64,000 nucleotides of DNA from Climacium dendroides (taxonomy: Eukaryota; Streptophyta; Bryopsida; Hypnales; Climaciaceae). The stretch lies in NCBI GenBank assembly GCA_950106755.1, contig CATNNA010000007.1, positions 868,001 through 932,000 of the forward strand. Direction: 5' to 3'. The notes under the pieces were generated by a model, which was given only the letters and a program-made list of their open reading frames with translations, ran no database searches and was not told the DNA's origin. Within the stretch, counting starts at the first letter, position 1, and each line of letters opens with the position of its first letter. Positions 35,671 through 49,607 of this stretch are shown here, one piece after another. Made by a program: the position numbers and the translations under genes.

Positions 35671-38600
35671 AATTGGAAGGGAATGTATGAGACTTTCAAA
35701 AAGAGATCGTCGACTTGTCTTGTACTTTGAATCCCCAACCTCAAATCTCATGCACATTGCACGTCAAAATGTGCAAGCAAAGAAAATGTGGAAGTTGCCA
35801 ATGCTCCAAGCCTTCCTTTTGCAGTTGGAAAATGGTAATTCAAGGAGAGAATGTGAAGGACATGCGTGACCAATTCAACAAAATAGAATTTGGCTTGCCT
35901 TGCACTTAGAGGGCCACAATCATTTCAAACCTCAAAAACATTGAACTTAGGAAAAAGAAAGCAAGAATACTTGACAAATGTAAAATGTTGCAAGATATCA
36001 TTTTCAAATGATTTGTAACAACTTATTTTATGGTCTAAATTGGAAGGGAATGTATGAGACTTTCAAAAAGAGATCGTCGACTTGTCTTGTACTTTGAAGC
36101 CCCAACCTCAAATCTCATGCACATTGCACGTCAAAATGTGCAAGCAAAGAAAATGTGGAAGTTGCCAATGCTCCAAGCCTTCCTTTTGCAGTTGGAAAAT
36201 GGTAATTCAAGGAGAGAATGTGAAGGACATGCGTGACCAATTCAACAAAATAGAATTTGGCTTGCCTTGCACTTAGAGGGCCACAATCATTTCAAACCTC
36301 AAAAACATTGAACTTAGGAAAAAGAAAGCAAGAATACTTGACAAATGCAAAATGTTGCAAGATATCATTTTCAAATGATTTGTAACAACTTATTTTATGG
36401 TCTAAATTGGAAGGGAATGTATGAGACTTTCAAAAAGAGATCGTCGACTTGTCTTGTACTTTGAAGCCCCAACCTCAAATCTCATGCACATTGCACGTCA
36501 AAATGTGCAAGCAAAGAAAATGTGGAAGTTGCCAATGCTCCAAGCCTTCCTTTTGCAGTTGGAAAATGGTAATTCAAGGAGAGAATGTGAAGGACATGCG
36601 TGACCAATTCAACAAAATAGAATTCGGCTTGCCTTGCACTTAGAGGGCCACAATCATTTCAAACCTCAAAAACATTGAACTTAGGAAAAAGAAAGCAAGA
36701 ATACTTGACAAATGCAAAATGTTGCAAGATATCATTTTCAAATGATTTGTAACAACTTATTTTATGGTCTAAATTGGAAGGGAATGTATGAGACTTTCAA
36801 AAAGAGATCGTCGACTTGTCTTGTACTTTGAAGCCCCAACCTCAAATCTCATGCACATTGCACGTCAAAATGTGCAAGCAAAGAAAATGTGGAAGTTGCC
36901 AATGCTCCAAGCCTTCCTTTTGCAGTTGGAAAATGGTAATTCAAGGAGAGAATGTGAAGGAAATGCGTGACCAATTCAACAAAATAGAATTCGGCTTGCC
37001 TTGCACTTAGAGGGCCACAATCATTTCAAACCTCAAAAACATTGAACATAGGAAAAAGAAAGCAAGAATACTTGACAAATGCAAAATGTTGCAAGATATC
37101 ATTTTCAAATGATTTGTAACAACTTATTTTATGGTCTAAATGAGAAGGCAATGCGTGAGACTTTCAAAAAGAGATCGTCGACTTGTCTTGTACTTTGAAG
37201 CCCCAACCTCAAATCTCATGCACATTGCACGTCAAAATGTGCAAGCAAAGAAAATGTGGAAGTTGCCAATGCTCCAAGCCTTCCTTTTGCAGTTGGAAAA
37301 TGGTAATTCAAGGAGAGAATGTGAAGGACATGCGTGACCAATTCAACAAAATAGAATTCGGCTTGCCTTGCACTTAGAGGGCCACAATCATTTCAAACCT
37401 CAAAAACATTGAACTTAGGAAAAAGAAAGCAAGAATACTTGACAAATGTAAAATGTTGCAAGATATCATTTTCAAATGATTTGTAACAACTTATTTTATG
37501 GTCTAAATTGGAAGGGAATGTATGAGACTTTCAAAAAGAGATCGTCGACTTGTCTTGTACTTTGAAGCCCCAACCTCAAATCTCATGCACATTGCACGTC
37601 AAAATGTGCAAGCAAAGAAAATGTGGAAGTTGCCAATGCTCCAAGCCTTCCTTTTGCAGTTGGAAAATGGTAATTCAAGGAGAGAATGTGAAGGCAATGC
37701 GTGACCAATTCAACAAAATAGAATTCGGCTTGCCTTGCACTTAGAGGGCCACAATCATTTCAAACCTCAAAAACATTGAACATAGGAAAAAGAAAGCAAG
37801 AATACTTGACAAATGCAAAATGTTGCAAGATATCATTTTCAAATGATTTGTAACAACTTATTTTATGGTCTAAATGAGAAGGCAATGCGTGAGAATTTCA
37901 AAAAGAGATCGTAGACTTGTCTCTTACTTGAATCCCCAACCTCAAATCTCATGCACATTGCACGTCAAAATGTGCAACCAGAGAAAATGTGGAAGTTGCC
38001 AATGCTCCAAGCCTTCCTTTTGCAGTTGGAAAATGGTAATTCAAGGAGAGAATGTGAAGGACATGCGTGACCAATTCAACAAAATAGAATTCGGCTTGCC
38101 TTGCACTTAGAGGGCCACAATCATTTCAAACCTCAAAAACATTGAACTTAGGAAAAAGAAAGCAAGAATACTTGACAAATGCAAAATGTTGCAAGATATC
38201 ATTTTCAAATGATTTGTAACAACTTATTTTATGGTCTAAATTGGAAGGGAATGTATGAGACTTTCAAAAAGAGATCGTCGACTTGTCTTGTACTTTGAAG
38301 CCCCAACCTCAAATCTCATGCACATTGCACGTCAAAATGTGCAAGCAAAGAAAATGTGGAAGTTGCCAATGCTCCAAGCCTTCCTTTTGCAGTTGGAAAA
38401 TGGTAATTCAAGGAGAGAATGTGAAGGCAATGCGTGACCAATTCAACAAAATAGAATTCGGCTTGCCTTGCACTTAGAGGGCCACAATCATTTCAAACCT
38501 CAAAAACATTGAACATAGGAAAAAGAAAGCAAGAATACTTGACAAATGCAAAATGTTGCAAGATATCATTTTCAAATGATTTGTAACAACTTATTTTATG

Positions 38601-41600
38601 GTCTAAATGAGAAGGGAATGCGTGAGAATTTCAAAAAGAGATCGTAGACTTGTCTCTTACTTGAATCCCCAACCTCAAATCTCATGCACATTGCACGTCA
38701 AAATGTGCAACCAGAGAAAATGTGGAAGTTGCCAATGCTCCAAGCCTTCCTTTTGCAGTTGGAAAATGGTAATTCAAGGAGAGAATGTGAAGGACATGCG
38801 TGACCAATTCAACAAAATAGAATTTGGCTTGCCTTGCACTTAGAGGGCCACAATCATTTCAAACCTCAAAAACATTGAACTTAGGAAAAAGAAAGCAAGA
38901 ATACTTGACAAATGCAAAATGTTGCAAGATATCATTTTCAAATGATTTGTAACAACTTATTTTATGGTCTAAATTGGAAGGGAATGTATGAGACTTTCAA
39001 AAAGAGATCGTCGACTTGTCTTGTACTTTGAAGCCCCAACCTCAAATCTCATGCACATTGCACGTCAAAATGTGCAAGCAAAGAAAATGTGGAAGTTGCC
39101 AATGCTCCAAGCCTTCCTTTTGCAGTTGGAAAATGGTAATTCAAGGAGAGAATGTGAAGGCAATGCGTGACCAATTCAACAAAATAGAATTCGGCTTGCC
39201 TTGCACTTAGAGGGCCACAATCATTTCAAACCTCAAAAACATTGAACTTAGGAAAAAGAAAGCAAGAATACTTGACAAATGTAAAATGTTGCAAGATATC
39301 ATTTTCAAATGATTTGTAACAACTTATTTTATGGTCTAAATTGGAAGGGAATGTATGAGACTTTCAAAAAGAGATCGTCGACTTGTCTTGTACTTTGAAG
39401 CCCCAACCTCAAATCTCATGCACATTGCACGTCAAAATGTGCAAGCAAAGAAAATGTGGAAGTTGCCAATGCTCCAAGCCTTCCTTTTGCAGTTGGAAAA
39501 TGGTAATTCAAGGAGAGAATGTGAAGGACATGCGTGACCAATTCAACAAAATAGAATTCGGCTTGCCTTGCACTTAGAGGGCCACAATCATTTCAAACCT
39601 CAAAAACATTGAACATAGGAAAAAGAAAGCAAGAATACTTGACAAATGCAAAATGTTGCAAGATATCATTTTCAAATGATTTGTAAGCACTTATTTTATG
39701 GTCTAAATGAGAAGGCAATGCGTGAGAATTTCAAAAAGAGATCGTAGACTTGTCTCTTACTTGAATCCCCAACCTCAAATCTCATGCACATTGCACGTCA
39801 AAATGTGCAACCAGAGAAAATGTGGAAGTTGCCAATGCTCCAAGCCTTCCTTTTGCAGTTGGAAAATGGTAATTCAAGGAGAGAATGTGAAGGAAATGCG
39901 TGACCAATTCAACAAAATAGAATTTGGCTTGCCTTGCACTTAGAGGGCCACAATCATTTCAAACCTCAAAAACATTGAACTTAGGAAAAAGAAAGCAAGA
40001 ATACTTGACAAATGCAAAATGTTGCAAGATATCATTTTCAAATGATTTGTAACAACTTATTTTATGGTCTAAATTGGAAGGGAATGTATGAGACTTTCAA
40101 AAAGAGATCGTCGACTTGTCTTGTACTTTGAAGCCCCAATCTCAAATCTCATGCACATTGCACGTCAAAATGTGCAAGCAAAGAAAATGTGGAAGTTGCC
40201 AATGCTCCAAGCCTTCCTTTTGCAGTTGGAAAATGGTAATTCAAGGAGAGAATGTGAAGGACATGCGTGACCAATTCAACAAAATAGAATTCGGCTTGCC
40301 TTGCACTTAGAGGGCCACAATCATTTCAAACCTCAAAAACATTGAACTTAGGAAAAAGAAAGCAAGAATACTTGACAAATGCAAAATGTTGCAAGATATC
40401 ACTTTCAAATGATTTGTAACAACTTATTTTATGGTCTAAATTGGAAGGGAATGTATGAGACTTTCAAAAAGAGATCGTCGACTTGTCTTGTACTTTGAAG
40501 CCCCAACCTCAAATCTCATGCACATTGCACGTCAAAATGTGCAAGCAAAGAAAATGTGGAAGTTGCCAATGCTCCAAGCCTTCCTTTTGCAGTTGGAAAA
40601 TGGTAATTCAAGGAGAGAATGTGAAGGAAATGCGTGACCAATTCAACAAAATAGAATTTGGCTTGCCTTGCACTTAGAGGGCCACAATCATTTCAAACCT
40701 CAAAAACATTGAACATAGGAAAAAGAAAGCAAGAATACTTGACAAATGCAAAATGTTGCAAGATATCATTTTCAAATGATTTGTAACAACTTATTTTATG
40801 GTCTAAATGAGAAGGCAATGCGTGAGAATTTCAAAAAGAGATCGTAGACTTGTCTCTTACTTGAATCCCCAACCTCAAATCTCATGCACATTGCACGTCA
40901 AAATGTGCAACCAGAGAAAATGTGGAAGTTGCCAATGCTCCAAGCCTTCCTTTTGCAGTTGGAAAATGGTAATTCAAGGAGAGAATGTGAAGGAAATGCG
41001 TGACCAATTCAACAAAATAGAATTTGGCTTGCCTTGCACTTAGAGGGCCACAATCATTTCAAACCTCAAAAACATTGAACTTAGGAAAAAGAAAGCAAGA
41101 ATACTTGACAAATGTAAAATGTTGCAAGATATCATTTTCAAATGATTTGTAACAACTTATTTTATGGTCTAAATTGGAAGGGAATGTATGAGTCTTTCAA
41201 AAAGAGATCGTCGACTTGTCTTGTACTTTGAAGCCCCAACCTCAAATCTCATGCACATTGCACGTCAAAATGTGCAACCAGAGAAAATGTGGAAGTTGCC
41301 AATGCTCCAAGCCTTCCTTTTGCAGTTGGAAAATGGTAATTCAAGGAGAGAATGTGAAGGACATGCGTGACCAATTCAACAAAATAGAATTCGGCTTGCC
41401 TTGCACTTAGAGGGCCACAATCATTTCAAACCTCAAAAACATTGAACTTAGGAAAAAGAAAGCAAGAATACTTGACAAATGCAAAATGTTGCAAGATATC
41501 ATTTTCAAATGATTTGTAACAACTTATTTTATGGTCTAAATTGGAAGGGAATGTATGAGACTTTCAAAAAGAGATCGTCGACTTGTCTTGTACTTTGAAG

Positions 41601-41906
41601 CCCCAACCTCAAATCTCATGCACATTGCACGTCAAAATGTGCAAGCAAAGAAAATGTGGAAGTTGCCAATGCTCCAAGCCTTCCTTTTGCAGTTGGAAAA
41701 TGGTAATTCAAGGAGAGAATGTGAAGGACATGCGTGACCAATTCAACAAAATAGAATTCGGCTTGCCTTGCACTTAGAGGGCCACAATCATTTCAAACCT
41801 CAAAAACATTGAACATAGGAAAAAGAAAGCAAGAATACTTGACAAATGCAAAATGTTGCAAGATATTATTTTCAAATGATTTGTAAGCACTTATTTTATG
41901 GTCTAA

Positions 41907-44900
41907 ATGAGAAGGCAATGCGTGAGAATTTCAAAAAGAGATCGTAGACTTGTCTCTTACTTGAATCCCCAACCTCAAATCTCATGCACATTGCACGTCA
42001 AAATGTGCAACCAGAGAAAATGTGGAAGTTGCCAATGCTCCAAGCCTTCCTTTTGCAGTTGGAAAATGGTAATTCAAGGAGAGAATGTGAAGGAAATGCG
42101 TGACCAATTCAACAAAATAGAATTTGGCTTGCCTTGCACTTAGAGGGCCACAATCATTTCAAACCTCAAAAACATTGAACTTAGGAAAAAGAAAGCAAGA
42201 ATACTTGACAAATGCAAAATGTTGCAAGATATCATTTTCAAATGATTTGTAACAACTTATTTTATGGTCTAAATTGGAAGGGAATGTATGAGACTTTCAA
42301 AAAGAGATCGTCGACTTGTCTTGTACTTTGAATCCCCAACCTCAAATCTCATGCACATTGCACGTCAAAATGTGCAAGCAAAGAAAATGTGGAAGTTGCC
42401 AATGCTCCAAGCCTTCCTTTTGCAGTTGGAAAATGGTAATTCAAGGAGAGAATGTGAAGGACATGCGTGACCAATTCAACAAAATAGAATTCGGCTTGCC
42501 TTGCACTTAGAGGGCCACAATCATTTCAAACCTCAAAAACATTGAACTTAGGAAAAAGAAAGCAAGAATACTTGACAAATGTAAAATGTTGCAAGATATC
42601 ATTTTCAAATGATTTGTAACAACTTATTTTATGGTCTAAATTGGAAGGGAATGTATGAGACTTTCAAAAAGAGATCGTCGACTTGTCTTGTACTTTGAAG
42701 CCCCAACCTCAAATCTCATGCACATTGCACGTCAAAATGTGCAAGCAAAGAAAATGTGGAAGTTGCCAATGCTCCAAGCCTTCCTTTTGCAGTTGGAAAA
42801 TGGTAATTCAAGGAGAGAATGTGAAGGACATGCGTGACCAATTCAACAAAATAGAATTCGGCTTGCCTTGCACTTAGAGGGCCACAATCATTTCAAACCT
42901 CAAAAACATTGAACTTAGGAAAAAGAAAGCAAGAATACTTGACAAATGCAAAATGTTGCAAGATATCATTTTCAAATGATTTGTAACAACTTATTTTATG
43001 GTCTAAATGAGAAGGCAATGCGTGAGAATTTCAAAAAGAGATCGTAAACTTGTCTCTTACTTGAATCCCCAACCTCAAATCTCATGCACATTGCACGTCA
43101 AAATGTGCAACCAGAGAAAATGTGGAAGTTGCCAATGCTCCAAGCCTTCCTTTTGCAGTTGGAAAATGGTAATTCAAGGAGAGAATGTGAAGGAAATGCG
43201 TGACCAATTCAACAAAATAGAATTTGGCTTGCCTTGCACTTAGAGGGCCACAATCATTTCAAACCTCAAAAACATTGAACTTAGGAAAAAGAAAGCAAGA
43301 ATACTTGACAAATGCAAAATGTTGCAAGATATCATTTTCAAATGATTTGTAACAACTTATTTTATGGTCTAAATTGGAAGGGAATGTATGAGACTTTCAA
43401 AAAGAGATCGTCGACTTGTCTTGTACTTTGAAGCCCCAATCTCAAATCTCATGCACATTGCACGTCAAAATGTGCAAGCAAAGAAAATGTGGAAGTTGCC
43501 AATGCTCCAAGCCTTCCTTTTGCAGTTGGAAAATGGTAATTCAAGGAGAGAATGTGAAGGACATGCGTGACCAATTCAACAAAATAGAATTCGGCTTGCC
43601 TTGCACTTAGAGGGCCACAATCATTTCAAACCTCAAAAACATTGAACTTAGGAAAAAGAAAGCAAGAATACTTGACAAATGCAAAATGTTGCAACATATT
43701 ATTTTCAAATGATTTGTAAGCACTTATTTTATGGTCTAAATGAGAAGGCAATGCGTGAGAATTTCAAAAAGAGATCGTAGACTTGTCTCTTACTTGAATC
43801 CCCAACCTCAAATCTCATGCACATTGCACGTCAAAATGTGCAACCAGAGAAAATGTGGAAGTTGCCAATGCTCCAAGCCTTCCTTTTGCAGTTGGAAAAT
43901 GGTAATTCAAGGAGAGAATGTGAAGGAAATGCGTGACCAATTCAACAAAATAGAATTTGGCTTGCCTTGCACTTAGAGGGCCACAATCATTTCAAACCTC
44001 AAAAACATTGAACTTAGGAAAAAGAAAGCAAGAATACTTGACAAATGCAAAATGTTGCAAGATATCATTTTCAAATGATTTGTAACAACTTATTTTATGG
44101 TCTAAATTGGAAGGGAATGTATGAGACTTTCAAAAAGAGATCGTCGACTTGTCTTGTACTTTGAATCCCCAACCTCAAATCTCATGCACATTGCACGTCA
44201 AAATGTGCAAGCAAAGAAAATGTGGAAGTTGCCAATGCTCCAAGCCTTCCTTTTGCAGTTGGAAAATGGTAATTCAAGGAGAGAATGTGAAGGACATGCG
44301 TGACCAATTCAACAAAATAGAATTCGGCTTGCCTTGCACTTAGAGGGCCACAATCATTTCAAACCTCAAAAACATTGAACTTAGGAAAAAGAAAGCAAGA
44401 ATACTTGACAAATGTAAAATGTTGCAAGATATCATTTTCAAATGATTTGTAACAACTTATTTTATGGTCTAAATTGGAAGGGAATGTATGAGACTTTCAA
44501 AAAGAGATCGTCGACTTGTCTTGTACTTTGAAGCCCCAACCTCAAATCTCATGCACATTGCACGTCAAAATGTGCAAGCAAAGAAAATGTGGAAGTTGCC
44601 AATGCTCCAAGCCTTCCTTTTGCAGTTGGAAAATGGTAATTCAAGGAGAGAATGTGAAGGACATGCGTGACCAATTCAACAAAATAGAATTCGGCTTGCC
44701 TTGCACTTAGAGGGCCACAATCATTTCAAACCTCAAAAACATTGAACTTAGGAAAAAGAAAGCAAGAATACTTGACAAATGCAAAATGTTGCAAGATATC
44801 ATTTTCAAATGATTTGTAACAACTTATTTTATGGTCTAAATGAGAAGGCAATGCGTGAGAATTTCAAAAAGAGATCGTAAACTTGTCTCTTACTTGAATC

Positions 44901-45572
44901 CCCAACCTCAAATCTCATGCACATTGCACGTCAAAATGTGCAACCAGAGAAAATGTGGAAGTTGCCAATGCTCCAAGCCTTCCTTTTGCAGTTGGAAAAT
45001 GGTAATTCAAGGAGAGAATGTGAAGGAAATGCGTGACCAATTCAACAAAATAGAATTTGGCTTGCCTTGCACTTAGAGGGCCACAATCATTTCAAACCTC
45101 AAAAACATTGAACTTAGGAAAAAGAAAGCAAGAATACTTGACAAATGCAAAATGTTGCAAGATATCATTTTCAAATGATTTGTAACAACTTATTTTATGG
45201 TCTAAATTGGAAGGGAATGTATGAGACTTTCAAAAAGAGATCGTCGACTTGTCTTGTACTTTGAAGCCCCAATCTCAAATCTCATGCACATTGCACGTCA
45301 AAATGTGCAAGCAAAGAAAATGTGGAAGTTGCCAATGCTCCAAGCCTTCCTTTTGCAGTTGGAAAATGGTAATTCAAGGAGAGAATGTGAAGGACATGCG
45401 TGACCAATTCAACAAAATAGAATTCGGCTTGCCTTGCACTTAGAGGGCCACAATCATTTCAAACCTCAAAAACATTGAACTTAGGAAAAAGAAAGCAAGA
45501 ATACTTGACAAATGCAAAATGTTGCAAGATATCACTTTCAAATGATTTGTAAGCACTTATTTTATGGTCTAA
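41907..45572 (+). repeat. 5-mer higher-order repeat, 1833 bp, two copies
   Basis: 41907-43739 and 43740-45572 carry the same five variant monomers in order. These are the 366-bp type, a GAATCCCC type with TGTAAAATG, a GAAGGACATG type, a 366-bp type with GATCGTAAACTTG, and a CCCCAATCTC type. Both copies end with the rare GATTTGTAAGCACTT variant. Confidence 0.85.
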
Positions 45573-47405
45573 ATTGGAAGGGAATGTATGAGACTTTCAA
45601 AAAGAGATCGTCGACTTGTCTTGTACTTTGAAGCCCCAACCTCAAATCTCATGCACATTGCACGTCAAAATGTGCAAGCAAAGAAAATGTGGAAGTTGCC
45701 AATGCTCCAAGCCTTCCTTTTGCAGTTGGAAAATGGTAATTCAAGGAGAGAATGTGAAGGCAATGCGTGACCAATTCAACAAAATAGAATTTGGCTTGCC
45801 TTGCACTTAGAGGGCCACAATCATTTCAAACCTCAAAAACATTGAACATAGGAAAAAGAAAGCAAGAATACTTGACAAATGCAAAATGTTGCAAGATATC
45901 AGTTTCAAATGATTTGTAACAACTTATTTTATGGTCTAAATGAGAAGGCAATGCGTGAGAATTTCAAAAAGAGATCGTAGACTTGTCTCTTACTTGAATC
46001 CCCAACCTCAAATCTCATGCACATTGCACGTCAAAATGTGCAACCAGAGAAAATGTGGAAGTTGCCAATGCTCCAAGCCTTCCTTTTGCAGTTGGAAAAT
46101 GGTAATTCAAGGAGAGAATGTGAAGGAAATGCGTGACCAATTCAACAAAATAGAATTTGGCTTGCCTTGCACTTAGAGGGCCACAATCATTTCAAACCTC
46201 AAAAACATTGAACTTAGGAAAAAGAAAGCAAGAATACTTGACAAATGCAAAATGTTGCAAGATATCATTTTCAAATGATTTGTAACAACTTATTTTATGG
46301 TCTAAATGAGAAGGGAATGCGTGAGAATTTCAAAAAGAGATCGTAGACTTGTCTCTTACTTGAATCCCCAACCTCAAATCTCATGCACATTGCACGTCAA
46401 AATGTGCAACCAGAGAAAATGTGGAAGTTGCCAATGCTCCAAGCCTTCCTTTTGCAGTTGGAAAATGGTAATTCAAGGAGAGAATGTGAAGGAAATGCGT
46501 GACCAATTCAACAAAATAGAATTCGGCTTGCCTTGCACTTAGAGGGCCACAATCATTTCAAACCTCAAAAACATTAAACTTAGGAAAAAGAAAGCAAGAA
46601 TACTTGACAAATGCAAAATGTTGCAAGATATCATTTTCAAATGATTTGTAACAACTTATTTTATGGTCTAAATTGGAAGGGAATGTATGAGACTTTCAAA
46701 AAGAGATCGTCGACTTGTCTTGTACTTTGAAGCCCCAACCTCAAATCTCATGCACATTGCACGTCAAAATGTGCAAGCTAAGAAAATGTGGAAGTTGCCA
46801 ATGCTCCAAGTCTTCCTTTTGCAGTTGGAAAATGGTAATTCAAGGAGAGAATGTGAAGGAAATGCGTGACCAATTCAACAAAATAGAATTCGGCTTGCCT
46901 TGCACTTAGAGGGCCACAATCATTTCAAACCTCAAAAACATTGAACATAGGAAAAAGAAAGCAAGAATACTTGACAAATGCAAAATGTTGCAAGATATCA
47001 TTTTCAAATGATTTGTAACAACTTATTTTATGGTCTAAATTGGAAGGGAATGTATGAGACTTTCAAAAAGAGATCGTCGACTTGTCTTGTACTTTGAAGC
47101 CCCAACCTCAAATCTCATGCACATTGCACGTCAAAATGTGCAAGCAAAGAAAATGTGGAAGTTGCCAATGCTCCAAGCCTTCCTTTTGCAGTTGGAAAAT
47201 GGTAATTCAAGGAGAGAATGTGAAGGAAATGCGTGACCAATTCAACAAAATAGAATTCGGCTTGCCTTGCACTTAGAGGGCCACAATCATTTCAAACCTC
47301 AAAAACATTGAACATAGGAAAAAGAAAGCAAGAATACTTGACAAATGCAAAATGTTGCAAGATATCATTTTCAAATGATTTGTAACAACTTATTTTATGG
47401 TCTAA

Positions 47406-49607
47406 ATGAGAAGGCAATGCGTGAGAATTTCAAAAAGAGATCGTCGACTTGTCTTGTACTTTGAAGCCCCAACCTCAAATCTCATGCACATTGCACGTCA
47501 AAATGTGCAACCAGAGAAAATGTGGAAGTTGCCAATGCTCCAAGCCTTCCTTTTGCAGTTGGAAAATGGTAATTCAAGGAGAGAATGTGAAGGACATGCG
47601 TGACCAATTCAACAAAATAGAATTCGGCTTGCCTTGCACTTAGAGGGCCACAATCATTTCAAACCTCAAAAACATTGAACTTAGGAAAAAGAAAGCAAGA
47701 ATACTTGACAAATGTAAAATGTTGCAAGATATCATTTTCAAATGATTTGTAACAACTTATTTTATGGTCTAAATTGGAAGGGAATGTATGAGACTTTCAA
47801 AAAGAGATCGTCGACTTGTCTTGTACTTTGAAGCCCCAACCTCAAATCTCATGCACATTGCACGTCAAAATGTGCAAGCAAAGAAAATGTGGAAGTTGCC
47901 AATGCTCCAAGCCTTCCTTTTGCAGTTGGAAAATGGTAATTCAAGGAGAGAATGTGAAGGAAATGCGTGACCAATTCAACAAAATAGAATTCGGCTTGCC
48001 TTGCACTTAGAGGGCCACAATCATTTCAAACCTCAAAAACATTGAACTTAGGAAAAAGAAAGCAAGAATACTTGACAAATGCAAAATGTTGCAAGATATC
48101 ATTTTCAAATGATTTGTAACAACTTATTTTATGGTCTAAATTGGAAGGGAATGTATGAGACTTTCAAAAAGAGATCGTCGACTTGTCTTGTACTTTGAAG
48201 CCCCAACCTCAAATCTCATGCACATTGCACGTCAAAATGTGCAAGCAAAGAAAATGTGGAAGTTGCCAATGCTCCAAGCCTTCCTTTTGCAGTTGGAAAA
48301 TGGTAATTCAAGGAGAGAATGTGAAGGAAATGCGTGACCAATTCAACAAAATAGAATTCGGCTTGCCTTGCACTTAGAGGGCCACAATCATTTCAAACCT
48401 CAAAAACATTGAACATAGGAAAAAGAAAGCAAGAATACTTGACAAATGCAAAATGTTGCAAGATATCATTTTCAAATGATTTGTAACAACTTATTTTATG
48501 GTCTAAATGAGAAGGCAATGCGTGAGAATTTCAAAAAGAGATCGTCGACTTGTCTTGTACTTTGAAGCCCCAACCTCAAATCTCATGCACATTGCATGTC
48601 AAAATGTGCAACCAGAGAAAATGTGGAAGTTGCCAATGCTCCAAGCCTTCCTTTTGCAGTTGGAAAATGGTAATTCAAGGAGAGAATGTGAAGGACATGC
48701 GTGACCAATTCAACAAAATAGAATTCGGCTTGCCTTGCACTTAGAGGGCCACAATCATTTCAAACCTCAAAAACATTGAACTTAGGAAAAAGAAAGCAAG
48801 AATACTTGACAAATGTAAAATGTTGCAAGATATCATTTTCAAATGATTTGTAACAACTTATTTTATGGTCTAAATTGGAAGGGAATGTATGAGACTTTCA
48901 AAAAGAGATCGTCGACTTGTCTTGTACTTTGAAGCCCCAACCTCAAATCTCATGCACATTGCACGTCAAAATGTGCAAGCAAAGAAAATGTGGAAGTTGC
49001 CAATGCTCCAAGCCTTCCTTTTGCAGTTGGAAAATGGTAATTCAAGGAGAGAATGTGAAGGAAATGCGTGACCAATTCAACAAAATAGAATTCGGCTTGC
49101 CTTGCACTTAGAGGGCCACAATCATTTCAAACCTCAAAAACATTGAACTTAGGAAAAAGAAAGCAAGAATACTTGACAAATGCAAAATGTTGCAAGATAT
49201 CATTTTCAAATGATTTGTAACAACTTATTTTATGGTCTAAATTGGAAGGGAATGTATGAGACTTTCAAAAAGAGATCGTCGACTTGTCTTGTACTTTGAA
49301 GCCCCAACCTCAAATCTCATGCACATTGCACGTCAAAATGTGCAAGCAAAGAAAATGTGGAAGTTGCCAATGCTCCAAGCCTTCCTTTTGCAGTTGGAAA
49401 ATGGTAATTCAAGGAGAGAATGTGAAGGAAATGCGTGACCAATTCAACAAAATAGAATTTGGCTTGCCTTGCACTTAGAGGGCCACAATCATTTCAAACC
49501 TCAAAAACATTGAACATAGGAAAAAGAAAGCAAGAATACTTGACAAATGCAAAATGTTGCAAGATATCATTTTCAAATGATTTGTAACAACTTATTTTAT
49601 GGTCTAA
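47406..49607 (+). repeat. 3-mer higher-order repeat, 1101 bp, two copies
   Basis: The first monomer of each copy (47406, 48507) is a hybrid. It begins with ATGAGAAGGCAATGCG like the 366-bp class, but then reads GATCGTCGACTTGTCTTG like the 367-bp class and has CAACCAGAG. The next two monomers match between copies. Confidence 0.75.
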